Source of the DNA: Antedon mediterranea
Taxonomy: Eukaryota; Echinodermata; Crinoidea; Comatulida; Antedonidae
Reading direction: 5' to 3'
Assembly (NCBI RefSeq): GCF_964355755.1
Contig: NC_092671.1
Span: 20,116,001-20,180,000, forward strand
DNA: 64,000 nucleotides
Below the pieces are notes generated by a model that was not told where the DNA came from, ran no database searches, and saw only the letters and a list, made by a program, of their open reading frames with translations. The position numbers and the translations under genes were made by a program. This document shows, piece after piece, positions 23,901-34,150 of this stretch. Each line of letters opens with the position of its first letter. Position 1 is the stretch's first letter.

Positions 23901-24174
23901 AGCATTTAAACGGTTAACTTACTTATGTCATTTAATTGCTTTGGAATTTGAGAAGAATTAGTTGAACAAAGGTTAGTAATACACTAGGGATAGTGGCTTC
24001 TGCTAGTATATTATTTTTATGTACATAGATATCTTTCGATCTGCTGTTTTTAACATCTATAATACAGTGACACGTTTTCCTCTGGGTAGTTTCTTAAGGC
24101 AAATAGTTGAATTTAAATGTGGGTTGACTTTGTTATTTGTATCATTTGTCATCGTTTAGGTTCTATTTTTATGT

Positions 24175-25856
24175 CTTGTCAGGACGCACACACCAGAAGT
24201 AATGACGATACAATAAGATTGGTTGCAATTTGGTATTCTTTATTTATGAATATCGGTACTCAAGATGAAGAACACAACATCAGCAAATGAAAAAAAAAAG
24301 AAAAACCTCTAAAAAACAATCAGAGAAATTCTGTAACAACATGTATTAAAGTTAACAATACATTATCTGTCTCGACTATATCAATATCTACTCTAAACAA
24401 ACAATAAGTTCTTAACATTTCTTTATCTATATAACATTAAGAATATTTCTGATAAAATAACATCATAAACTTGGCCTAAATCAGTAGCATTGTACCCATA
24501 ATAATACATGTTCTTATCAACAATCTAGCACTTGACCATTCAGACTTACCCAACTTGAGATAAACTATCCTCCAATTTTGTTGTAAAATCTCACTTGTTG
24601 TGCAAAAAACTAAAAATAATGATGAATAGTTTAAACAATCAACCTAATTATTTATTACTGTCTTATACAATTAACTTATAACTAAAAACTCTAAAATATT
24701 TATTTAAAATCTGACGCTCGATCAACATGGGCGCAGCCATCTTGAATCTTTGTTTACAACTATAGCGCCACCAATCATAAATAAATCTTAATCAACATGA
24801 CGCCCTCATCGGTTAAAAACTAGTTTACAAAATCTACCATTTATCGTTAAAACTCATGTTCTGTGAACATAATCCTCACAACATAATAAATCCTCATAAA
24901 CCAATAAATATACTCTTCTCTAAATAATATAATTACTTATAGGTCAATTACTGACACGCAACAATATCTCTGACTGATCGGACAGCGAGGTACACTAGCT
25001 GCTTTTGTTGGCACAAAGTGAACAGTTCCAACATAACTAGGCTGTGAATAACGTTCATTCGAGCCTAGCCTAAAGTTACTTATATAATCCAAACTACTTT
25101 TATCATCTACTGTAACCAACGTACCTTAGAACAAAATACAGTAATATAAATCTAAAATTTGAAGTTTAACCGGTTTAAATTAATATGAAGCATAAAGATA
25201 AATAACGGATGTTATTAATGTCAATCTCAGTTATCAGCGCTCCAAAAACATGTGTTCTCTCGCAGTCGCGGGAACAGCCCTATTACACCGAACCATCATA
25301 AAAAATTATTACTCCTATAATTGTTTCTTAATTCTCACTATTACATTCAAAGTTTGAAATGTAAGATAAAACAAAATTGTATAAATGTATAAATCGTAAT
25401 TGAAACAACCAAATTCTAAAATTTAACATTGTCATACAACACTTAATTTGAGGAACTATATTATTACTCTGTTCTATACTTTAGCTTGAATGAATTCAGT
25501 CTACGACAAAAAATCTGTGACTTCATCTGTTGGTTTTCTGACTATAGCTTTAATGCTTTTGTTGGTACCACCAGCAATAAGCTCACTACCAGCTGACCTT
25601 ATCTTGGTTATCAGCATTACGATATATAGCTGCACAATGTGTATTAATTTATTTTATTTTATTCAATCGAAACCAACAGCGATATAATTACCGCCACTAA
25701 CAGGTTTGATACAAACAAAGCCAGGACTGTTTAAAGCACATTGATCAAGGGCTTCTCTCGTCCAGTGCCCACCTTGGGGGTCTGAGGCAGATACTAGATG
25801 CAGTGGCTGCTATAAGAGTCAGCAGTGCTGATTTCAAATGCCTAATGGGACCCCAG
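24175..25856. other. Uncharacterised insertion between gypsy PR and RT
   Basis: Gypsy-like sequence stops near 24170 and resumes at about 25980. The sequence between has no recognisable coding region. It holds a YY1-like site (GCAGCCATCTTGAAT near 24735) and, at its 25.98-kb end, the 5S-like block. It may be one or more non-coding elements; limits are approximate. Confidence 0.35.
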
Positions 25857-25977
25857 CTCCGTATACAGCACCCGCTATTCCCAGATGGTCTCCCATCTAA
25901 GCTCTAACCAGGCCCAATGTTGCTTAACTTCGGTGATCTGATGAAAACCAGTGTTTCAACGTGGTAAAGCCGTATTG
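25857..25977 (-). repeat. 5S rRNA-derived sequence (pseudogene or SINE3-type head)
   Basis: The minus strand matches animal 5S rRNA over its length: TACCACGTTGAAACACTGG, GATCACCGAAGTTAAGCAAC, GGGCCTGGTTAG and TGGGAGACCATCTGGGAATA, ending GGTGCTGTA. The internal Pol III control region is the best kept part. Changes elsewhere (for example the 5' stem and CATCAGATC) and the lack of complementary ends argue against a functional 5S gene. It lies at one edge of an insertion into a gypsy element, as a 5S-headed SINE would. Confidence 0.7.
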
Positions 25978-25982
25978 AAGAG

Positions 25983-26201
25983 TCATCTCAGGTATTGGGA
26001 ACCATCCCCTTTCTTACATTCCTGGCAGAGTTGATTGAACAATCCTGTGTTGGTACCAATAATTGCTTCATGTGAATTTTCAGTGTCTGGAACGACTAAT
26101 ACTAGAACTTCCAAATTCTTATTGGTGCCAGCAAAAGTTTGAGGGGAAAGCAATTCTAACCTTGATCCATCTGGGGTATGGTATTTTGCCACCACCACCA
26201 T
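25983..26201 (-). pseudogene. Ty3/gypsy aspartic protease fragment
   Basis: The frame reads KNLEVLVLVVPDTENS and EAIIGTNTGLFNQL; the IIGTN stretch is the second half of a retropepsin-like protease as found between gag and RT. The DTG active-site half is not legible. It is on the same strand and in the expected order between gag (26291-26545) and RT (23.1-23.9 kb). Confidence 0.5.
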
Positions 26202-26290
26202 GCCATAAGACTAAATCTGAAAAAGGATGCCCCCCCTTCAAATGTCCATTGGAGTTTCCCTGGTTGTACAGATGGCTAATTAATTTCTCG

Positions 26291-26760
26291 TTAACTAACG
26301 TGGCATTTGTAGTAGAATTTTGGGAAGTCAGATGGTTGTCGTCGTCCCCTACCTTGCCATTGGTTCATTTGTTGTTGTGGTTTTGGTTCTGGTTGCGATT
26401 GTTGACTTTGTTGCTGGGTATGAGCATTGCCTAGAATCGACTGTTTTAACATCTTCTCAATTCTGCTCATTCGCTCAATCAAATCATTATTTTGGACAGA
26501 ATGAGATGCAGCCACTGCGTTGCGGCTTTGCCCTTTAGCCTTCATCTGCCTACTTGATGTTTCTTCCTCCGCCTACTTGATGTTTCTTCCTCCCACCGTC
26601 TCACTTTTCTTAGTAGGGTAAGGTATGTTGGGGGTCCTTCTTGTAATTCTCTTAAACGCAAATCAACGAGCAGCAATTGTTCAAAGATGTTACCCCTTAT
26701 GAACTGTTCCAGTATTCATCTTGCCTTCTGAAATACCTCCCTTTTGCAGGACATGTCGTA
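26291..26760 (-). pseudogene. Ty3/gypsy gag fragment with Gln-rich linker
   Basis: The frame has a helical part (NNDLIERMSRIEKMLKQSI), a Gln/Pro-rich linker, a basic GRGRRQ patch, and FPKFYYKCHVS, which looks like the start of a CCHC zinc knuckle. Upstream to about 26760 there is worn gag-like sequence. Gag forms the particle that packages the element RNA. The family call relies on its position next to the protease remnant. Confidence 0.45.
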
Positions 26761-26782
26761 AGGAATCCTGCAGCCGTGTATG

Positions 26783-27367
26783 GTAATGTGATAATAATAA
26801 TAGTAATGGTACTTGATATAGTGCATTATGCTGAAAGCCTCAATGCGCTTTACATAGACAGAAAAATTTAGAAAATTAAAAATTCAAAAGGTGGGTTTTG
26901 AGGAGAGATTCGAAGACACAGATGTCAATAAGCAACGCATTCCAATGAGAAACGGATGCAGAAGAAAAAGAACGATTTCTATAAAACTTAGAGGAAGGAT
27001 GAAATAAATGGGAAAGAGACTTGGATCCTGATCTCAGAGACCGCTTAGGAACATAAGGTTGAATAAGTTCAGAAATGAACTTGGATATAGAATTATGAAG
27101 AGCTTTGAAAACAAATAGCAGGATCTTGAAGGTAATTCTTTGTGTTACCGGAAGCCAATGAAGTTGTCTGAGCACAGGTGTGATATGTTGCCTTATGGGT
27201 CTTTTAACGACCAATCGGCAGCTGTGTTCTGGACTATATAGTAATGAATTACAACAGTCTAGCCTTGATGCAACAAAGGCGTGAACAAGAATATCAGTTG
27301 ATCTTGAATCCAGGTACTTCCGAATGCTTCCAATTTTACGAATAGCGTTGAGCCCAGATTAGCAGAT
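26783..27367 (-). pseudogene. CR1 C-terminus and 3' UTR
   Basis: The minus strand reads IRKIGSIRKYLDSRSTDILV, then, after a small deletion, HITPVLRQLHWLPVTQRITF, LLFVFKALHNS and SHWNALLIDI, the conserved C-terminal domain of CR1-like LINEs. It ends NF then TAA near 26876, followed by the 3' UTR with the CR1-like GCGCATTGAGG motif. Confidence 0.75.
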
Positions 27368-27372
27368 GTTAT

Positions 27373-28420
27373 TCATTTTTTCATTCATTCAATCTTTTAT
27401 TTTGGAAACTCTGGTCCATAGAAAGTAAATTACATATAAATGAAATAAATTAAATAAACAAAATTACTACTACCATCTCAGGATGGCATTCCATCTGGAG
27501 AGCATTTTCGACTTAACTAGGACATTGCTTATAATCGTTGAGATTAAAATATTTTTGCTTGCATTAAGTCTACACATCAGGCCATATATTGATATTCTTA
27601 ACAATTCATAAAAAGAGGCAATTCTACATTACGTAAACATGAGGCTGGCACTGCAATGTCGAGGCCTTTGCAACAACATTCTTAAACCATTATTGTAGCA
27701 TACCTGGAGAGATCGCAAGGTACCTTGATTATAGTTGCACCATAATGTAGCACAATACATATTTACACAATATGTTCTAAATAAAACATATTTCACATTG
27801 ATAGAACACATACTAAATTTTCTGACCAAGGAGTTGGCTCGGACACACAAAGATCTGTATTGCCGCTTTATATCAAACTCATCACATGACCAAGATATGT
27901 GGTTGAGTCAACATATTCTAAGCTTTTGCCATTAATGGTAATAATAGGTTTCAATTGAATCCTCCGTGACTTAGGACAGATTATCATACAAGATGATTTC
28001 TTAGCATTGTACACAATGTACACATTTTTGGCCGCAAAGCATTCAGAAATTTTAATTAGATGTTGCAACCCTGATGCAGAAGGTGATATAAGCACCATGT
28101 CATCTGCATACAATAGGTTGTTAAATTTAATATTATTTAACTCACACCCTTCTTTGCTGTTGCTAAGCTTAATGATAAGATCATTTATATACATATTATA
28201 CAGATGGGGAGACATCACTCTAACACCATTTGATACATGAAAGGGCTCCGAAAAGGATTTGCCCCATTTCACAATAAAACACTGAATATTATACCAAGCT
28301 TTCAGTACTCTAACAATTGGACATGGAGTATCATTAATAATTAATTTCTTAAAAAGTGTCCAATGGTTCACCCTATCAAAGGCTTTAGAAGCATCGAGGT
28401 AGCATACAGGTATGGTACAG
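27373..28420 (-). mobile_element. Second LINE, 5'-truncated, nested in CR1
   Basis: RT blocks of another LINE lineage: CYLDASKAFDRVNHWTLF, SNGVRVMSPHLYNMYINDL, NNLLYADDMVLISPSASG (catalytic YADD kept) and STTYLGHVMS, then a worn end to about 27629 and a 3' tail AGATTGAATGAATGAAAAAA at 27375-27395. ATAAC flanks both ends (28425-28421 and 27372-27368), a likely target duplication. The GVR block lacks the usual QG after it. I cannot name the clade. Confidence 0.75.
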
Positions 28421-29150
28421 GTTATGTACCTGATTGGACATACTAAGCGTTGAATCCATGACCACTCCAAGGTTTCTACAGGATGACGAAGGTTGAATGA
28501 AAGAATTACCAATCTTAACAGATGCAGTCCACAGGCAGGCTTAAAACGGGAAAAATGAAAATTCAGTTTTAGCATCATTCATAACCAGTTTGTTAGATTG
28601 ACACCATGCTCGGACTTCGGCAATACAGGATTCAAGTTTACTGACAGCAGAATCATGCTGATGAGGGTTGACAATGACATAAAGCTGAGTGTCAACAGCA
28701 TACGCCATACACTTCACATTGTGAGATTCAATGAGGTCAATTAAAATAAACAGAAGAGGACCAACCACAGACCCTTGTGGAACACCTATTGTAAGCAGAG
28801 TCGGGTTCGACAAAACATCCTTGATGACAATTTACTGGGGCCTATCATTTGGATATGATGCAAACCAATTATGACTGATCCCAGAGACGTGATGATAGAC
28901 GATTTAATAACTGCTTATGGTTGATGATATCAAAAGCAGCACTGAAATCCAAAAGGACCATAAGAACCTCATTATAGTTATCAAGTGCAATGCTAATATC
29001 ATTATGCACAAGAAGTGCAGATTCTACACTATGGTTTGTACGATAGGCGGATTGTCTAGTGGCAAATAAGCCATTGCTATTCAGATATGATTGCAGCTGA
29101 CTGAACACAACCCTTTCAATAATTTTTCCAAGAAATGAAAGATTTCACAC
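28421..29150 (-). pseudogene. CR1 reverse transcriptase, middle part
   Basis: Blocks QSAYRTNHSVESALLVHNDI, LLDFSAAFDIINHKQLL, GVPQGSVVGPLLFI and YAVDTQLYVIV are visible; the last is the YADD catalytic box with one Asp replaced by Val, so activity is lost. The thumb starts (SFIQPSSSCRNLGVVMD) and is cut at 28421 by the inserted LINE. Frames change at about 28865 and 28545. Confidence 0.8.
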
Positions 29151-29198
29151 CTTCTGTTTTGTTGTACTTTTCTGGTGTTGTCTTTTGAATTTGATGTA

Positions 29199-30050
29199 CC
29201 GTATATTTCGGTGTATAAGTCGCACTTTTGACACGCAAATTTGACCTCTAAATTAAGGGTGCGTCTTATACACCGAACATAAATGCCTCACCACACAGAT
29301 TGTACATAGGCCTAGGCTATGATATCGTCACCTCGTTTTCTAGGCCTGAGTTGAGTAGGCTAGGCCTAGCTACAGTAACTAACTAACGTAACGGCAACCT
29401 GCTTCTGCCTAGTTTTCAAGTCATTTTAGCATGATGTTATACTAAATATGATGAAAAGATTTGTTCATTATGGCGCTCCGATAAAATATCATTTGTAAAC
29501 GTTTACGTCGTACGATTGGAATAGTATTTATTTATACAGTAGTTATACGCACGATCGCCGTACCCCAAGCGCAAGCCCTTCTTTTGGTGGCACATGGTGT
29601 ACGGTATTCGACTAGTATATTCTCCAGGTGATTACAGCATGGACCTAGCGTACACACTTCTGGGATACATAGATACTAATCGAATACGATTGTCCGTGAA
29701 AACGTGCGCCCTCTCGAAATGATCGAGCGAGGCTAGCCCACACACGTGCGTGTTACACACACGGTCATGCACTCGATGTTGCGGCGAAACTCATGAATAA
29801 CAAGTTAGAAAGAACTTGTTGAGGCTGGGCGCGGCCGAGCCTAGGTAAGAAAAAACCTAAATAAAGGACGCCGTTGTAGATATAACAACATATATTATTA
29901 CAATAATATTGATTACAATTTAAAAAAACATTGTTTTGATGAAATATAAGGTGCGTCTTATACATCGACGATATAAAAAATACAGATATTTTACTCTCAG
30001 TTGGGGGTGCGTCTTATACACAGGTGCGACTTATACACCGAAATATACGG
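29199..30050. mobile_element. 852-bp TIR element with TA target duplication
   Basis: The ends are perfect 27-bp inverted repeats beginning CCGTATATTTCGGTGTATAA, with TA immediately outside on both sides (29197-29198 and 30051-30052). Sub-terminal copies GGTGCGTCTTATAC recur on both arms. No transposase is encoded. It sits inside other repeat sequence (29150-30117) that ends with AATAAATTCAATCAATCAAT, a plus-strand retroposon tail, which in turn interrupts the CR1 LINE. Confidence 0.85.
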
Positions 30051-30117
30051 TACTGTTTATCGTCTTTTTTATAATGTATTTATGTATGAACCAAATAAAT
30101 TCAATCAATCAATCAGT

Positions 30118-30689
30118 CTGTAACTTGCAAATTCCTCAGTATCCAGAGATGGCTTCTTTAACAATGGTGTTATGCTGAGTGAAGATGGAAAGATACCTAA
30201 GCTCAGTGAGGTGTTGACAACTTTGGTAAAGAAGGAAAGAAGGGTAGGAAGACAATTCTTAAATAATTTAAGAGGAAGCGGATCCAGGGAGGCTGACCTA
30301 ATGACATTAAGTAAATCATCAGCAGGGTCAAAGGTATTGAAATTACTTTTACATGATTGAGATTCAACAGTATGAGGGGAGGTTGACGAAAAAGTGCTGC
30401 AATATATCTCTTAATCTTGTTCTTAAAAAAGTCAGAGAATAGATTTGCAAGAGAATAGCATCATCATGAGCGGGAAGAGGACTAGAGATGGCAGTAACTT
30501 GTCAGCAACACGGAATAACTTGCGTTGATCACATCCTAATACCTCATCTTTGTGATACTTCGTCTTGGCCTTGAAAAGATGTTCATTGTAGTTAGTGCAC
30601 TAATTATGGTACAGTTGTTTGTCTACCATAAGACCAGATTTCAGCCACTTGCGCTCCAGACGTCGACGCTCCTGCTTCATTGAATGATG
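30118..30689 (-). pseudogene. CR1 linker and start of RT
   Basis: The minus strand reads FNTFDPADDLLNVIRSASLD, PLPLKLFKNCLPTLL, and LGIFPSSLSITPLLKKPSLD, the fingers region of a CR1 reverse transcriptase. It breaks at about 30118, where an insertion begins, and resumes at 29150 with FLGKIIERVVFSQLQ in another frame. The part nearest 30690 has stops. Confidence 0.65.
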
Positions 30690-31172
30690 TTAACCTGTAT
30701 ACCAGGGTGCATGTGGGCGAAGCACAAGACTGCCATGCACAAGTGGAGAATGAGAATCCAATATTTTCCATGACACATTATATCCCTTCACCATAGAATC
30801 AATGTCAGAAGCCAGGGAATATTGGGAGAGAGAATCACGAACATCTGACCGGAATTTGACGATGTCTATGTTTTTGACATTTCGTGAAAGTACTTGTGTT
30901 CTGCTGGGCCCAGGACGATTGATGTCAACCTGACACTTTATGGCACGGTGGTCCAAAGACATACTATGTTGGATGGATTTTTTTCTAAGCAGGTCAGATT
31001 CTTTGCGGGAGATAAGTAAATCTAATGTATGGTTGGCGATGTGAGTTGGGTCGTGGATGTGCTGATATAAACCAAATGTCTCAAGAGTGTTTAGAAACAA
31101 TGCAGCATCCCTGTTGTCGAATGCGTCTTGTCGTTCTGCCCAGCACAGGTCCAGTAACGGCTTGCGTTTCAA
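30690..31172 (-). pseudogene. CR1 endonuclease, C-terminal part
   Basis: The open frame has FLNTLETFGLYQHIHDPTH and ANHTLDLLISR, then a conserved SLDHRAIKC, the AP-endonuclease end where SDH with a catalytic His is usual (here LDH). The rest is the linker to RT. The 5' part of the endonuclease is absent. Confidence 0.7.
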
Positions 31173-31202
31173 GTTAGAGCATATTATTTCTTAAAGATGA
31201 GC

Positions 31203-31690
31203 CTAAGTGCCGCTGTTTCGGGGGACTATGTTTAAAGTACAGACATACAGCTTTATTTTATCTAGCATTTTGCGAACATCGGTGTTGGAACATGCATGTC
31301 CTATAACCAAATTCAGGCATTGACCAGCAATGCATATTGCTTTTGGAGCATCATCTCGAAACTGTTTCTGTACACCAATATACTTGCTGGACATCGCTGC
31401 TGTACACCAGCAAGCCCTGGCCACGCATGTTAATGATTTCAATTCCTAGGTCAGCTAGAATACACTTGATGTCATCTGCAATTTGCTGGCCAGTTGCCTG
31501 ACTTAATCCTAAAAATCTGACAAACTCTTCCTGGATATCATTAGACTCATCAACTTACCTAATGTATAAGGATAATTTTTCTTAATTATGTGACGCTGTT
31601 TTGTCCGCCAGCACACTGTAAAATTGAGCAGAGTTTATTTCATTAACTATAGCTGTTTTAGAATAATGTCATCGCTTATTACATTGATGA
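31203..31690 (-). pseudogene. hAT-type (DUF4371/ZMYM-like) transposase fragment
   Basis: The minus strand reads FYSVLADKTASHN, DESNDIQEEFVRFLG, INMRGQGLLVYSS (probably the GQGYDG box, shifted) and, in the next frame, AAMSSKYIGVQKQFRDDAPK with AGQCLNLVIGHACS (usually HCxAHxLNL). This is the hAT dimer/catalytic region related to DUF4371. Stops and frameshifts mark it as dead. No ends were found. Confidence 0.65.
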
Positions 31691-32183
31691 CTTCATTTTA
31701 GATCTTTGGAGATATGTACGTTTTTTATAATTGGTGAATCTAAGACATTTTAAATTTGTGCCATTATGGGCCAACAATTTAAGGAGCGTCAGGAAGTTAC
31801 CCGGGTTGCCGTCCGTATTCAAGTTTTCCTTGTCGCCACTCAAGGCGATGCATTGTCGGCTACACCAAAGCAGTGTGTTGATTTCGTGCGATGTTCTCTT
31901 TAAATCTGGAGTCGATGATTGCAGGGATGGTTGCTTCTGGACTTTTCCTTGAGTGATACATGGCCGCTAGGAAGAATAGTGAAAACATTTCCAAACAAAG
32001 ATCGGTTTGTGCAAAGAGTTAAAATTAAAACTCAAACAAATACCACTGTTCTTCCCCTGTTGGATGAAGATTAGATTATACTGAACTTATAACATATTAT
32101 ATTAAACAGCATAATTATACTGTAAAACTGTATGTTACAATTTAAAAAAACTTTTGGAACTTTAATTGATTAAAAAAGAATGT
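31691..32183. other. Spacer without supported gene
   Basis: Short open frames on both strands without motifs. Nothing else seen. Confidence 0.4.
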
Positions 32184-33325
32184 CTATGATATAATAGTTA
32201 AAGAAATGATATATTTAAGCATGTAAACTTCATCACTTGGTAGTTCATTACTGTAGTAGCTTTTGCCAGACAATACGCCATACATTAAACCAGATGACAT
32301 TAGTCCAGATTCAAGCAAAATATCTGACAGTCCTGTACCTTCCATCTTTTTGCCAATCATCTTAAGATAGGCACCAACTAGATGAAATGTCCCAATTATC
32401 ACTATATGATTCTTATACTTTTCCGAGTTGTTCCATATTAGTTGATATACCTTGCATACATTCAAGTCGAAAATGTCATACCTTTGTCCTACGTCATTGG
32501 TTGCCTGCTCAGAATACCTTAAGCACTCTTGTACTGTACCATAATCTGTAATTGGTTGAGGTATGATTGGGTAATAGTCTATGGTTGTGAGGTTAGATGA
32601 GACATCTCCAGTTAGTGATATGTAACCTGCCCAACCTGGTATCTCCTGTTCTGTCCTACTACTGTACATACAAATAAAAACCCAAATGGAATAATCAGTT
32701 TTTAGGCATGTTAAAGTGACTGCCATCTTGATATGTTTCTAAACATTTCTGGAAGCCGACACATAAATAATTGCCCATAACTCCTAATATGCATGTACTG
32801 AAAAGTATCATTTTTAATGTTATGACATGCCTCAGTTGAGCTATAGTACATGTACATAGTAGTAGTATTGATTGTTTCAATACCTTTGCTTCAAAATGTG
32901 AACTGAGCCTGATCCAATAAGATCATTTACGTATTCATCAAATTCTTAGTGAAATGTTGACAAACAGGATGGATTGCAAATAATCTGAACAAACAAAAGA
33001 CTAGCTGTTTGCTGAATAGCTATTGCGGGCTCAAGCTCCAGAACAAAGCTATAGTTTTCTGAAAAGGTGCCTTAATGTAATACCAACAAAAATGTGCTTA
33101 GGTAGCTTCCACTTACCATTGGTAGCAGCTCTGCTAGATGATTTTATTTGACAGATGCAACTTTAAAAATGTTGTCATCTGGAACAACATCTAATTGGCT
33201 ATCAAGACATGCTGTTGGTGGCCATGGCAAATTGAATGCATCCAATAAAGTATTCCTTAGCAAGAAGGCAACTTCATTTAGTTTTTCTGTTGAACCTAGA
33301 TAAAATGCACTTTTAACAGCCTTGT
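32184..33325 (-). pseudogene. Two exons of a multi-copy invertebrate family (GWxxY...GxFH type)
   Basis: Exon about 33325-33115 reads KLNEVAFLLRNTLLDAFNLP, VVPDDNIFKVASVK, a stop, and NHLAELLPM before GTAAGT. Exon about 32660-32184 reads IPGWAGYISLTGDVSSN, YYPIIPQPITDYGTVQECLR, IFDLNVCKVYQLIW, VIIGTFHLVGAYLKMIG and GLSDILLESGLMSSG. As remembered, long unannotated invertebrate proteins share these blocks, including a conserved DL and GxFH. Function unknown; the high copy number suggests association with mobile DNA. The stop in the first exon indicates a pseudogene. Confidence 0.5.
32672..32875. repeat. Interspersed repeat, copy 1
   Basis: About 195 bp (from GGAATAATCAGTTTTTAGGC to GTAGTAGTATTGATTG) recur at 37822-38013 in the same orientation with only a few differences. 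The rest of both neighbourhoods is unrelated. No coding signal. Confidence 0.8.
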
Positions 33326-33909
33326 ATACTGTTCACATTGTTTTAATTTAATTTTTTAGTTTTTGCTTCTATAATTCTATATGCTGATTTCTGAAGTGCG
33401 GAAACATACACATCTTTCAAGTCTGTTAACTTTATGACCAAATGAAAATGTGTGGGCATCTTCAAGAGTTAATTGTTTTTTTTTATTTTCTTGATTTGTA
33501 CTTTTTTTCTGGATTTTGCAGATATTGTGTTAGGCAACTTTGTGATATCTGGCCTCACATGCAAATATTGCCGGTTTTAAACATCCAAGATTAGAGGTTA
33601 ACTGTTGGTAAAAGTCTCTATGTAGCCATGAATTTCTACATAAGCAGCTATGTTATTTTCTGATTTTAACATTCGGTTAACAGAACCAAATGGCTTTTAT
33701 GACAAATATTTATAGCTATATACATGTACCTTAAAATAGTTAGGTATATAAATTCTGATTCTTAGTAACTAATCATTTTAGCCAATTTTTAAACAATAAT
33801 GTTGCATATTTAAACAATATATTGACATGTTGGTAGATACCAGAATTTTTCCATTTTCAAAAAAGATTTGACTTAAGTATATATCAAGATGGGATATTGC
33901 ATTTATGTG

Positions 33910-34150
33910 TTTAGATGCCATTAAGAAAAGCTTTGTCTTCATTAAGTTTTAGTTTGTTTGCAACCATCTACGAGCGTATTTCAGAAAATACATTCAGTTA
34001 GTTTATATCTAGCAGCAGATACATCCTCCTCTGACTTTGGATCGAAAGTTACATAAAGCTGTGCATCATCAACATATGTGATATGCTATACCTGATACCG
34101 TCTAATGATATCTGCTACAGGTTAAGCACAGAAAGTAAAGATCGATGGCC
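33910..34150 (-). pseudogene. CR1 reverse transcriptase scrap with YVDD box
   Basis: The minus strand reads PVADIIRRY, then ITYVDDAQLYVTFDPKSEED and ARYKLTECI, the catalytic palm block of a CR1 LINE, distinct from the copy at 26.8-31.2 kb. Stops and missing flanks show it is a fragment. Confidence 0.65.

Larger units (their letters stand above)
26783..31172 (-). mobile_element. CR1-type LINE, interrupted by two insertions
   Basis: CR1 pieces appear in order on the minus strand: endonuclease end (31172-30690), RT start (30690-30118), RT middle (29150-28421) and C-terminus with 3' end (27367-26783). The 3' end shows TGTAAAGCGCATTGAGG and an ATT-type tail near 26790-26810, the usual CR1/L2-like terminus. 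It is interrupted by a second LINE (27373-28420) and by 29150-30117, which includes the TIR element at 29199-30050. Start upstream of 31172 is lost (5' truncated). Confidence 0.75.

Noticed and set aside
25857-25977. Functional 5S rRNA gene
   Set aside because: Changes in helix positions and unmatched ends make a working 5S rRNA unlikely.
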